Origin: Miltoncostaeaceae bacterium
Lineage (GTDB): Bacteria > Actinomycetota > Thermoleophilia > Miltoncostaeales > Miltoncostaeaceae
Direction: 5' to 3'
Assembly: GCA_030598075.1 (NCBI GenBank)
Contig: JAUVQP010000076.1
Coordinates: forward strand, 1 to 7,455
DNA length: 7,455 bases
Part shown: positions 1 through 6,309 of the stretch, in pieces
Layout: every line of letters begins with the position of its first letter
How positions within the stretch are numbered: the first letter of the stretch is position 1
Program-made: the position numbers and the translations under genes
The notes under the pieces: generated by a model
What the model saw: only the letters and a program-made list of their open reading frames with translations
What the model was told of the DNA's origin: nothing
Databases searched by the model: none

Positions 1-255
1 CTGGTCTACCCGGTCGCGTGGGAGGAGACGGGCGACGAGTGCTGGAGCATCCAGCGTCGGTGCCCGAACTGCGAGTGGCGAGGCGCCGGGAACTTCCCCC
101 AATTCCAGGTCGAGAAGTTCGACGAAGCCCTGAACGATGGCACCGAGGACCTGCTGGCGAGCCTGCGAAACTTCTCGCGCGCCAACATGGAGGCCGATAT
201 CGAGTCCATCATCGGGGCGCTCGATGGCGACCACATCCACCCCATGGACTTCTAG
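1..255 (+). CDS. Zinc-ribbon-like conserved hypothetical protein, 3' part
   Basis: The reading frame is open from the first base and ends in TAG, so the window holds the last 84 residues and the start lies upstream. A CPNC knuckle lies at local residues 21-24, followed by EWRG. A partner CxxC that would complete a zinc ribbon is presumably in the missing N-terminus, a common plan for small actinobacterial zinc-ribbon proteins. The rest is acidic and probably helical (FDEALNDGTEDLLASLRNF) and ends HIHPMDF. The frame is protein-like with G/C-rich third positions. No catalytic motif is visible and I assign no function. The next gene on the same strand starts about 108 bases downstream. Confidence 0.75.
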   Translation: MVYPVAWEETGDECWSIQRRCPNCEWRGAGNFPQFQVEKFDEALNDGTEDLLASLRNFSRANMEADIESIIGALDGDHIHPMDF

Positions 256-350
256 GACCCACGCGAGGCGCGCGGGACGAAAGGCCCGTCGTGGAGGCTT
301 TTGGCCCTTCGCGCGGCTCGGCGCTGGTAGCCTTGTCGAGCCCGTGTCGC

Positions 351-357
351 GGGGAGG
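351..357 (+). promoter_or_regulatory. Ribosome binding site that decides the rhodanese start
   Basis: GGGGAGG is a strong Shine-Dalgarno match. It touches the in-frame TTG at 358 but sits six bases before the in-frame GTG at 364. Normal spacing therefore favours GTG at 364 over the longer TTG start. Confidence 0.6.
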
Positions 358-363
358 TTGTCG

Positions 364-687
364 GTGAGAGATATTGATCCGCGCGAGGCCCACCGGCTGT
401 GGGAGGCGGGTGAGGCCACGATTCTCGACGTCCGCGAGGAGGACGAGTACGAGGTCACGCGCATCCCGGGAACGCCGCTCATCCCGATGAGCGAGTTCAC
501 GGAGCGAGTGGGGGACGTTCCGCCGGAGGGGGCGCTGATCGTGATCTGCCGCAGCGGCCAGCGGAGCGCCCGCGTGTGTCGGTGGCTGGCCGTGAACAGC
601 GACATCGAGGATGTGGCAAACCTCGCCGGCGGCATCATCGCCTGGGCTGCCGACGACCTGCCCTACGAGGGGGACCCGCCCTCGTAG
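364..687 (+). CDS. Single-domain rhodanese-like sulfurtransferase
   Basis: This encodes a 107-residue cytoplasmic rhodanese-fold protein of the kind that carries sulfur as a cysteine persulfide or acts in thiol chemistry. Family landmarks appear in order: ILDVREEDEYE at about 20-30, the active-site loop CRSGQR at 62-67 with catalytic Cys62, and the C-terminal NLAGGIIAW at 86-94. The length is usual for a GlpE/PspE-type stand-alone domain, and no signal peptide is seen. GTG at 364 is preferred because GGGGAGG precedes it at six bases; an in-frame TTG at 358 would add two residues. The gene meets mqnC tail to tail with six bases between the stops. Nothing ties it to menaquinone synthesis beyond position, and its sulfur donor and acceptor cannot be read from the sequence. 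Confidence 0.88.
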   Translation: MRDIDPREAHRLWEAGEATILDVREEDEYEVTRIPGTPLIPMSEFTERVGDVPPEGALIVICRSGQRSARVCRWLAVNSDIEDVANLAGGIIAWAADDLPYEGDPPS

Positions 688-693
688 CCGGTG

Positions 694-1806
694 CTATGCC
701 GCGATTGCGGGCGCCGCGTGGCGGCGCACGGTCCGGTAGAGGGTGTCGCGCTGCACGGCGCGCCGTCCGGTGGCCTCGATGGCCGCCACCATGCGCTCGG
801 TGTCGAGCCGGAACGCCGTTCCCGCCGCGCGGACCACATTCTCCTCGATCATGATCGAGCCCATGTCGTCGCAGCCGAACTCGATCGCCAGCTGACCGAC
901 ACGGAGTCCCTGCGTGACCCATGACGACTGGAAGTGGGGCACGTTGTCGAGGTACAGACGGCTGACCGCCAGCATCAGCAGATAGTCGGCCGCCGTCGTG
1001 TGCGCATGGTCGTCGCCACGTTTGCTGCCACCTCCGGACTGGTAGCTCCAGCAGACGAAGGCTCGAAAGCCGCCGGTCTCGTCTTGCACCTCCCGAAGGC
1101 GGCGGAGGTGCTCGACCCGGTCCTCCCAGCCGTCGACGGTGCCGTACATCATCGTGGCCGATGTCGACAGGCCTTGGAGATGCGCTTCCCGCATGACGTC
1201 GAGCCACTCGTCGCTCATGATCTTCTTCGGGGCGATCTCCACGCGGACGCGGTCGACAAGGATCTCGGCTCCGCCGCCGGGCACCGAGTCGAGCCCGGCC
1301 GCGCGGAGGCGCTCGAGCGTCTCGCTGAGCGCCAGCCGCGAGAAGTGCGCGATGTGCAGGATCTCCGAGGGCGAGAGCGCGTGAAGGTGGATGGGGTAGC
1401 GCGCCTTGATGTCGGCGAAGAGATCCTCGTACCAGTCGATGCGGAGGCCAGGATGGTGGCCGCCCTGAAGGAGCAGGGCCGTGCCGCCCAGGGCAAGCGT
1501 CTCCTCGATCTTCCGGAAGACGACCGACTTCGGCAGAACGTAGCCCTCGGGGTCGCGCGGAAGCCGGTAGAACGCGCAGAAGTCGCAGTCCGTCACGCAG
1601 AAGTTCGTGTAGTTGACGTTGCGGTCGATGATGAACGTGACCTCGTCGGGGTTCGTGTGGCGCTCGCGGGCTCGTGCCGCCGCCGCTCCGATCGCGACCA
1701 GGTCTCGGGACGCGAGCAGGTCTCGCGCGTCTTGGTCCGACAGCCGCTCCCCGGCGTCGGCTCGCTCGATGATCTCGTGGATTCCGCTGGGGGCCACCGT
1801 CGTCAC
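694..1806 (-). CDS. mqnC: Cyclic dehypoxanthinyl futalosine synthase (radical SAM)
   Basis: MqnC converts dehypoxanthine futalosine to its cyclic form in the futalosine route to menaquinone, using a [4Fe-4S] cluster and S-adenosylmethionine. The 370-residue product has the radical SAM motif CVTDCDFC (Cys70, Cys74, Cys77) after NVNYTNF, then LLLQGGHHPGL (111-121) and GLDSVPGGGAEIL (171-183). The C-terminal half has ATMMYG (217-222), QDETGG (241-246) and MGSIMIEENVV (315-325). CAFYR after the third cysteine and the MGSIMIEENV ending favour MqnC over its paralogue MqnE. The GTG start lies in a GTGA overlap with the mqnA stop, and AGGA eight bases upstream (1815-1818) is a fair ribosome site. It is the last gene of the minus-strand operon and ends in TAG. 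Confidence 0.95.
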   Translation of the reverse strand: MTTVAPSGIHEIIERADAGERLSDQDARDLLASRDLVAIGAAAARARERHTNPDEVTFIIDRNVNYTNFCVTDCDFCAFYRLPRDPEGYVLPKSVVFRKIEETLALGGTALLLQGGHHPGLRIDWYEDLFADIKARYPIHLHALSPSEILHIAHFSRLALSETLERLRAAGLDSVPGGGAEILVDRVRVEIAPKKIMSDEWLDVMREAHLQGLSTSATMMYGTVDGWEDRVEHLRRLREVQDETGGFRAFVCWSYQSGGGSKRGDDHAHTTAADYLLMLAVSRLYLDNVPHFQSSWVTQGLRVGQLAIEFGCDDMGSIMIEENVVRAAGTAFRLDTERMVAAIEATGRRAVQRDTLYRTVRRHAAPAIAA

Positions 1807-2618
1807 GACATCAATCCTACGCGGTGCGGCTCGGCCGGACTGCGGAGCAGCCCGGCGCGCTCCGCGCTGTCGAGGAAGCGCTGAAGACCCGCGCGCTCCG
1901 CGGGACCAAAACCGTAGGAGAGGCGCCCGAGGTATCCGCGGATGAACTCGCGGGGGACCGGGAAGCGCTCCGTCGCTGCGTCCACGACGGCCGCGGGCTG
2001 CTGCGCGTACTGTGCTTGCGCGCCGCGAATCAGCTCGGCCAGGGCTCGGAGTTCGTCGGGCGCCTCCCGAGCCACCTCGGCGCGGGCAGCCCAGACGGCG
2101 AAGACCATCGGCTGCCCGGTGAGCGCGTGCCAGCGGTGAGCGAGGTCGGTCTGGTGTGCGGCGATACCTCGGCGAAGGCCCTCGAGGGCCTCGTCGCCGA
2201 TCAGCAGGACCCCGTCGACGTGCCGCAGGGCGTCCTGCGCCGGTCCGTCCAGCATCTCGAAGGGGGGCGGGCCCGAGCCGAGCAGCAGGCGAAGGAGAAG
2301 AACGGACGTTGCGCTGTCGGGCGTGACCGCGACGGTCTCGACGCGCTCGAACGGCACGCTGCTGAACAGCTGGATGCTGTCGAGGGCGCCGCGCGCCGAG
2401 ATGGAGGCGACCGGCACCAGGCTCAGGCGGTCCGCGTTCCGCGCGTAGGCCACGCTCGACACGGCCGAGACGTCGAGCTCGCCGCGCAGCAGCGCGTTGT
2501 TGAGCTCGGTGGGCGTGCCATCGGTAAAGCTCATCCGGTCCGTGGCGCGCTCGAGCCCGTGGTAGATGGGATACATGTTGAGCGCACCGATGCGCCCGAC
2601 CCGCAGGTGGCGGCTCAC
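1803..2618 (-). CDS. mqnA: Chorismate dehydratase
   Basis: MqnA dehydrates chorismate to 3-enolpyruvylbenzoate, the first committed step of the futalosine menaquinone pathway; it has a periplasmic-binding-protein-like fold but acts in the cytoplasm. The 271-residue product matches the family's usual length. Landmarks are LRVGRIGALNMYPI (5-18), GTPTELNNALLRGELDVS (34-51) followed by SSVAYARN, DSATSVLLLRLLL (101-113), LLIGDEAL (138-145) and HRWHALTGQPMVFAVWA (161-177). The frame stays open upstream to an ATG at 2825, but that extension is arginine-rich and overlaps the previous gene. GTG at 2618 puts the conserved RVGRIGALN at the N-terminus and makes a GTGA overlap with the previous stop. Its own ribosome site is weak, so translational coupling is likely. 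It overlaps mqnC by GTGA downstream. Confidence 0.93.
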   Translation of the reverse strand: MSRHLRVGRIGALNMYPIYHGLERATDRMSFTDGTPTELNNALLRGELDVSAVSSVAYARNADRLSLVPVASISARGALDSIQLFSSVPFERVETVAVTPDSATSVLLLRLLLGSGPPPFEMLDGPAQDALRHVDGVLLIGDEALEGLRRGIAAHQTDLAHRWHALTGQPMVFAVWAARAEVAREAPDELRALAELIRGAQAQYAQQPAAVVDAATERFPVPREFIRGYLGRLSYGFGPAERAGLQRFLDSAERAGLLRSPAEPHRVGLMS

Positions 2619-3172
2619 CGCTCGACCGCCCGGGCTCCGACGGCTGCCGCGAGGTGGTGAGGGTCCGTGGCGTCCTCGGCGGGAATGAGCCAATCCGTGG
2701 CGCCGAAGGCGATTGCGATCTGGCAGGCCGCGGGGCCCAGCCGGCGCCAATCGGGGCGAACGTCGACGTCGCGTGGGAGCACGACTCGGGCCGCGACGAT
2801 CACACCCAGATCCTCGACACCCCACGACCCGGGACGGCCGCTGCTCCCCTCGCCGGGAGTAGGACAGACCGCGCGCAGCATCCCGGTCTCGCCCGCCAGG
2901 TCGGCCAGCTCCGCCAGCCTCGCGGCGGCGAGCGCCGGCTCGACGCCCGATCCGTAGAGGAGCGTGGCCTCGCTGGGCCGGCCCGCGGCGTGCGCGGCTC
3001 GGTGCGCCTCGATGTCGCCCTCGGTGTCGCCGTCGATCAGCCGGCCCTCATCGCGCGGTGCGTGCGCGAAGGTGACGGCCTCCGGGCGGGCCTCCAGATC
3101 TCCGGCGGCCCGGAGCACGCCGCGCCCGGCGATGAGCGCGGCCAACTCGCTGGCGGGGACGGCTGGGCTCAC
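2615..3172 (-). CDS. MqnE/MqnC-like protein lacking the radical SAM core
   Basis: This 185-residue product resembles only the C-terminal half of aminofutalosine synthase/MqnC. Compared by hand with the MqnC encoded here, residues 58-101 align without gaps to MqnC 206-249, sharing R58, A60, H61, G64, A69, T70, Y73, G74, E95, T96, G97, R100 and A101. Residues 129-160 align without gaps to MqnC 283-314, sharing R129, W142, G146, Q151, A153, I154, F156, G157 and D160. EATLLYG and the flanking HRAAH look more MqnE-like. Only about 57 residues precede the first block, against 205 in MqnC, and no CX3CX2C is present (the only cysteines are 103 and 150). It should therefore not bind the [4Fe-4S]-SAM centre. 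The frame is intact, with normal third-position G/C, and joins both neighbours by GTGA overlaps, which argues against a decayed gene. Whether it is a partner subunit, a regulator or a relic is unknown. Confidence 0.8.
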   Translation of the reverse strand: MSPAVPASELAALIAGRGVLRAAGDLEARPEAVTFAHAPRDEGRLIDGDTEGDIEAHRAAHAAGRPSEATLLYGSGVEPALAAARLAELADLAGETGMLRAVCPTPGEGSSGRPGSWGVEDLGVIVAARVVLPRDVDVRPDWRRLGPAACQIAIAFGATDWLIPAEDATDPHHLAAAVGARAVER

Positions 3173-4137
3173 GAGTAGCGGTCGACCAAGCTGTCCGCGA
3201 TCAGGCGCAGCGCGGCCTCATCGGCTCCGCCCAGCGGTCCGTCCAGCGCCCGGCGAGCATCCTCCACGAAGCTGAGCGCCCGTTCTCGGGCGGCGGCGAG
3301 CCCAGGGTGCGCGGCGAGGTGATCGCAGAGTTCCTCGATCCGCTCGCCTCGCGCGGCCCGGCGAAGGGCCACGCGCAGCCGCGGCTCCGTGCGCAGGGCG
3401 AGGATGACCGGCAACGTCACGGTCCCGTCAGCGAGGTCCGCGCCGCGCTGCTTCCCGGTGACCTCCGGCGCGCCCGCCAAGTCGAGGATGTCGTCGAAGA
3501 TCTGAAACGCCATCCCCGCGCTCTGGCCGAAGGCCGCGAGCCGGGCGGCCTCCGCGTCGCTGGCACCGCCGACGAGCGCTCCGAGGCGACAGGCGCAGGA
3601 GAAGAGGGACGCGGTCTTTCGCCGACAGCGGTCGAGGTAGGTCTCCTCTCGGAGGTTCAAATCGAACGCGGCGCCGTTCTGGTCCATCTCGCCCATCGAC
3701 AGGTCCAGCGCCGCCCCGGCAAGCGCCTGGACGGCGGTGGCGGAGCCCGTTCGGGTTAGCTCCGTGAACGCGCGGGCGAAGAGGAAGTCGCCGGCACGGA
3801 TGGCCGTCTCGGGCCCCTGGGCGGCCGCCACGGTGGGACGGCCCCGGCGCATCGTCGCGCCGTCGATGAGATCGTCGTGCACGAGCGTCGCCATGTGGAC
3901 CAACTCCACGGCGGTCGCGGCGGAGAGGACGGACCTGCTCTCGACCGCCTGCTGGGGCGCGCAGCAGAAGACCAGCAGGGGCCGGACGCGCTTTCCGCCC
4001 GCCGCGAGCGTCTCGGCCGCGGGTCGCACGAGCTCGGCCACGTGGCCGTCGACGGTCTCCTGAAGGCGCCGCTCGCACGCGGCGAGCAGCCGAATCTGGG
4101 GCAGCGCGAGGTCCGAGATGTTGGCGGTCTGTTCTAT
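3169..4137 (-). CDS. Long-chain polyprenyl diphosphate synthase, probable ATA start
   Basis: This trans-isoprenyl diphosphate synthase should condense IPP units into the menaquinone side chain. Landmarks, counted from the proposed start, are GGKRVRPLL (47-55), first aspartate-rich motif DDLID (88-92) followed by MRRGRPT, RKT (173-175), second motif FDDILD (214-219), then GKQRGADLADG and TLP. Both DDxxD motifs are complete. Ala83, five residues before the first motif, is small, which fits a long-chain product; exact length is not readable. The frame has no ATG, GTG or TTG between the shadow sequence inside menG and a GTG at 4041, and that GTG would leave GGKR only 15 residues from the N-terminus. 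ATA at 4137 gives 322 residues and an ATAG overlap with the menG stop, matching the other junctions. CTG, ATC or ATT starts a few codons later, or a sequence error, are alternatives. It ends in a GTGA overlap. Confidence 0.9.
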   Translation of the reverse strand: MEQTANISDLALPQIRLLAACERRLQETVDGHVAELVRPAAETLAAGGKRVRPLLVFCCAPQQAVESRSVLSAATAVELVHMATLVHDDLIDGATMRRGRPTVAAAQGPETAIRAGDFLFARAFTELTRTGSATAVQALAGAALDLSMGEMDQNGAAFDLNLREETYLDRCRRKTASLFSCACRLGALVGGASDAEAARLAAFGQSAGMAFQIFDDILDLAGAPEVTGKQRGADLADGTVTLPVILALRTEPRLRVALRRAARGERIEELCDHLAAHPGLAAARERALSFVEDARRALDGPLGGADEAALRLIADSLVDRYS

Positions 4138-4859
4138 TGCCGCACCCGTCCGTGGTGAAGCGCGACGATGCCGCCGCCGAAGCCTCGCCAGCGAACGTCG
4201 TCGAGGCCGCCGGCGGCCATGCGGGCGGCCAACTCCGGCGGCGTCGGAAAGCGGCGCACGGAGGCAGGAAGGTAGGCGTACGCTCCGGCGTCGCGCCCGA
4301 CGAGCGCGCCCAGGTGTGGCACGAGGCGGTCGAACCACAGCCCGTAGAAGGCGCGGAGTCGACGAGGGAGGGTGATCTCGAGCAGCGCCACTCGCCCCCC
4401 GGGCTTCACGACCCTCGCCATCTCGACGAGGGCGGAGTCCAGATCCTCGACGTTCCGAATTCCGAAGGCGACGGTGGCCGCGTCGAAGCACGAGTCCGGA
4501 AACGGGAGGTCCAGGACGTCGCCCTGGACGAAGCTGACGATGTCGGCCCGCGTTCCCACCTTCGCGCCCGCACGCCGAAGCATCTCCGCAGAGAAGTCGA
4601 CACCCACGACGGACCCGCCTGGAACCCGGTCGGCCAGGTCGAAGGCGAGATCCCCGGTGCCGGTGCAACAGTCGAGCGCAGATTCGCCGGCGGCGACATC
4701 CGCGGCCTCGGCGACGGCGCGACGCCAGGCCCGATCGCGACCGGCCGTCATGAGCCGATTCATGAGGTCGTAGCGGGGCGCGATGCGGTCGAACATCGCC
4801 TCGACGTCCGCGGGCGCGAGCCGTCCGCGGACGGCTGCGCTCGTCGCGCCCCCTGTCAA
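4134..4859 (-). CDS. menG: Demethylmenaquinone methyltransferase
   Basis: This SAM-dependent C-methyltransferase (UbiE/MenG family) makes menaquinone from demethylmenaquinone. The 241-residue product opens with the family signature FDRIAPRYDLMNRLMTAG (23-40) and RDRAWRR. The SAM-binding motif I is ALDCCTGTGDLAF (61-73), followed by VVGVDFSAEML (84-94), GDVLDLPFPD (113-122), AFGIRNVED (131-139) and KPGGRVALLE (152-161). The C-terminal FPTPPEL and the glycine-rich GFGGGIVALHHG (226-237) are also family features. The start is TTG at 4859, in a TTGA overlap with the ubiX stop; no clear ribosome site precedes it, so coupling to ubiX is likely. It ends in TAG, whose first two bases lie within the proposed ATA start of the polyprenyl synthase. 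With futalosine genes around it, a menaquinone rather than ubiquinone role is inferred. Confidence 0.95.
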   Translation of the reverse strand: MTGGATSAAVRGRLAPADVEAMFDRIAPRYDLMNRLMTAGRDRAWRRAVAEAADVAAGESALDCCTGTGDLAFDLADRVPGGSVVGVDFSAEMLRRAGAKVGTRADIVSFVQGDVLDLPFPDSCFDAATVAFGIRNVEDLDSALVEMARVVKPGGRVALLEITLPRRLRAFYGLWFDRLVPHLGALVGRDAGAYAYLPASVRRFPTPPELAARMAAGGLDDVRWRGFGGGIVALHHGRVRQ

Positions 4860-5482
4860 CGCGCCGCGGCCGCGGGCGTGGCCGCGCCCCCTCGCCGAAG
4901 AAGGTCGGGCGGAATGTCAAGAGCCTCGAGAGCTTTTCCCACCACGAAGTCGACGAGGTCCTCGATGCTCGACGGCATGCCGTAGAAGCCGGGACTGGCG
5001 GGCAGGATGATGGCCCCCGCGCGCGACAGCGTCGCGAGATTGTCGATGAAGATCGATGAGAGGGGGGTCTCTCGCGGCACCAGAACGAGACGTCGCCGCT
5101 CCTTCAGCATGACGTCGGCGGCTCGGTGAATGAGGTTGCGGCCCGCGCCGTTCGCGATCGCCCCGAGCGTGGCTCCGGAGCAGGGAAGGATGAGAGCGCC
5201 GGCGTGACGCGACGACCCGGAGGCGAACGGGCTGGTCATGTCGTGCAGTCCCAGGGTGGCCACACGGTCGGAGGTGGCGTGGCGCTCCACGAACGCCTCG
5301 ACGACCTCCCCGGGGTCGTCCGGCCGCTCGGGCCCGCGCGCGAGGACCTCGTGCGAGATGACGTGAGCCCCGGCCTCGGAGACGCACAGCCCGACCTCGC
5401 AGCCCGCGCCGCACAACGCCGAGAGCGCGCGGGCGGCGTACGGGGCGCCGCTGGCGCCGGAGACACCCAGGAAGACCCTCAT
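4856..5482 (-). CDS. ubiX: Flavin prenyltransferase (UbiX/MqnM type)
   Basis: UbiX attaches a dimethylallyl group to FMN, making the prenylated FMN used by UbiD-family decarboxylases. In the futalosine pathway a UbiX/UbiD pair removes the naphthoate carboxyl. The 208-residue product has the FMN loop GVSGASGAPYA (6-16), CSGATLGAIANG (101-112), LIHRAADVMLKERR (117-130), VPRETPLS (135-142) and PASPGFYGMP (161-170) with SSIEDLVDF. The frame runs open to 5689, but the extra residues are arginine- and proline-rich and overlap qcrC; ATG at 5482 puts the flavin loop at the N-terminus as usual. It is the only ATG start on the minus strand of this window. No ribosome site is obvious, but TACGAT lies six bases upstream, fitting a leaderless transcript. 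The C-terminal tail (GGAATPAAAAR) is low complexity. It ends in a TTGA overlap with menG. No UbiD partner is in the window. Confidence 0.95.
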   Translation of the reverse strand: MRVFLGVSGASGAPYAARALSALCGAGCEVGLCVSEAGAHVISHEVLARGPERPDDPGEVVEAFVERHATSDRVATLGLHDMTSPFASGSSRHAGALILPCSGATLGAIANGAGRNLIHRAADVMLKERRRLVLVPRETPLSSIFIDNLATLSRAGAIILPASPGFYGMPSSIEDLVDFVVGKALEALDIPPDLLRRGGAATPAAAAR

Positions 5483-5488
5483 CCGTCG

Positions 5489-5494
5489 ATCGTA
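5489..5494 (-). promoter_or_regulatory. Candidate -10 element for a leaderless ubiX transcript
   Basis: TACGAT (TANNNT) ends six bases before the A of the ubiX ATG. In actinobacteria and Deinococcus this spacing is typical of promoters that start transcription at the start codon. No good -35 hexamer is visible. The absent ribosome site, the ATG start and the hairpin just upstream are consistent with it. Confidence 0.4.
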
Positions 5495-5506
5495 GCGACC
5501 ATCACC

Positions 5507-5548
5507 CGCCGCCGAGGCCGCACCCCGGGTGCGGGGCTCGGTGCGGCG
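5507..5548 (-). terminator. Strong GC hairpin after qcrC (no U-tract)
   Basis: Arms pair as CGCCG (5507-5511) with CGGCG (5544-5548), CCGAG (5512-5516) with CTCGG (5537-5541), and CCGCACC (5518-5524) with GGTGCGG (5528-5534). This gives 17 base pairs around a three-base loop, with a two-base bulge (5542-5543) and a 1x2 internal loop (5517 against 5535-5536). On the minus strand it begins five bases after the qcrC stop codon. No T-run follows, so it is not a canonical intrinsic terminator. U-less hairpin terminators are known in GC-rich bacteria, and it could instead protect or process the qcr mRNA 3' end. It fills most of the 71-base gap before ubiX. Confidence 0.5.
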
Positions 5549-5553
5549 AGGCG

Positions 5554-6309
5554 CTACCGATACTCGGTACCGAGGCCCTCCAGGAACACGGCGAGGTCGT
5601 CGTACTGCTGGTCGGTGAGGTTGGCGAAGGCGGGCATGCTCGATCCCGGGCTGGTCGAGGTCGGGTCCTTGAGGTGCTCGATCTGCCACTCGATGCCCCT
5701 GTTCTTCGCGCCCTCATCGGTGAGGTTGGGGCCGGGACCCGGGGCTCCCACGTCCTTGATCATGTGGCAGCTCGAGCAGCCGTTGGCGATGTAGACCTCG
5801 AGCCCGGCCTCGCCTTGCGCATCGAGCCCCTCGAGCTCGATGCCCGCCGCGCCCGCTTGGCCCACCGGAGCCTCGAGGCCGGCCTGCGTGAGGTAGGCGA
5901 GCCCGAAGATGACCAGAAGGCCCGAGGTGAGAGCGATCGGCCTCCGCCAGATGCGCCGCTCGCGGCCGCGGTCGATGAACGGCGTGACGAGCAGCAGCAC
6001 CATGAGGATGTTCGGGACGATGAACGTCGCCATGATGACCGGCGTCAGCGCGTTGTCGCCCTTGAAGATCTTCAGGAGCTCGAAGAGGAAGAAGAAGTAC
6101 CACTCGGGTCGCGGCACGAAGTCGGTGGTCGCTGGGTTGATCGGCTCGCCGATGCCGATGGGCTGCCAGATGGCCAGCACGAAGACGAAGCCGATCGCGA
6201 CCGAGGCGACGATGAGGTCTTTGTAGACCGCGTAGGGGAAGAAGGGCTTTCCCTGGGCCTTGGCGGCGGCGTAGTCGCGCCTGTAGGCCTCGCGCTCACT
6301 CTTCTTCAC
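5554..6309 (-). CDS. qcrC: Menaquinol-cytochrome c reductase cytochrome b/c subunit
   Basis: This is a fusion of a subunit IV (PetD)-like membrane domain with a monohaem cytochrome c. It helps form the quinol oxidation site and passes electrons to a c-type haem outside the membrane. In the 251-residue product, hydrophobic segments lie at about 31-49, 92-111 and 125-142. The Qo-site motif PEWY is at 68-71 (FVPRPEWYFF), the haem c site CSSCH at 178-182, and the likely axial Met225 lies in SSMPAF. The plan matches Bacillus-type QcrC and differs from the dihaem QcrC of most Actinomycetota. The GTG start lies in a GTGA overlap with the qcrB stop, with a strong GGAGGG six bases upstream (6316-6321). 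It is the last qcr gene; the stop TAG is followed by a strong hairpin. Confidence 0.95.
   Translation of the reverse strand: MKKSEREAYRRDYAAAKAQGKPFFPYAVYKDLIVASVAIGFVFVLAIWQPIGIGEPINPATTDFVPRPEWYFFFLFELLKIFKGDNALTPVIMATFIVPNILMVLLLVTPFIDRGRERRIWRRPIALTSGLLVIFGLAYLTQAGLEAPVGQAGAAGIELEGLDAQGEAGLEVYIANGCSSCHMIKDVGAPGPGPNLTDEGAKNRGIEWQIEHLKDPTSTSPGSSMPAFANLTDQQYDDLAVFLEGLGTEYR

Noticed and set aside
270..314. Imperfect inverted repeat between the zinc-ribbon and rhodanese genes
   Set aside because: GGCC/GGCC plus GAA/TTC and GCGC/GCGC pair only with a mismatch, a five-base bulge and a 16-base loop, with no T-run after it. Too weak to call a terminator; the rest of the 256-357 gap shows nothing but the ribosome site.
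934..1884. Plus-strand open frame of 316 residues
   Set aside because: It is antisense to mqnC, which has clear motifs. Long antisense frames are expected at this GC content, and no family features are seen.
2619..2825. Longer mqnA with ATG at 2825
   Set aside because: The extra 69 residues are arginine/proline-rich shadow of the MqnE-like gene; conserved MqnA sequence begins just after GTG at 2618.
4138..4920. Upstream extension of the polyprenyl synthase frame to 583 residues
   Set aside because: It lies wholly inside menG, is extremely arginine-rich and matches no domain. It is the out-of-frame shadow of menG.
5483..5689. Longer ubiX starting at 5689
   Set aside because: The extension overlaps qcrC and the hairpin, and the flavin-binding loop belongs at the very N-terminus.
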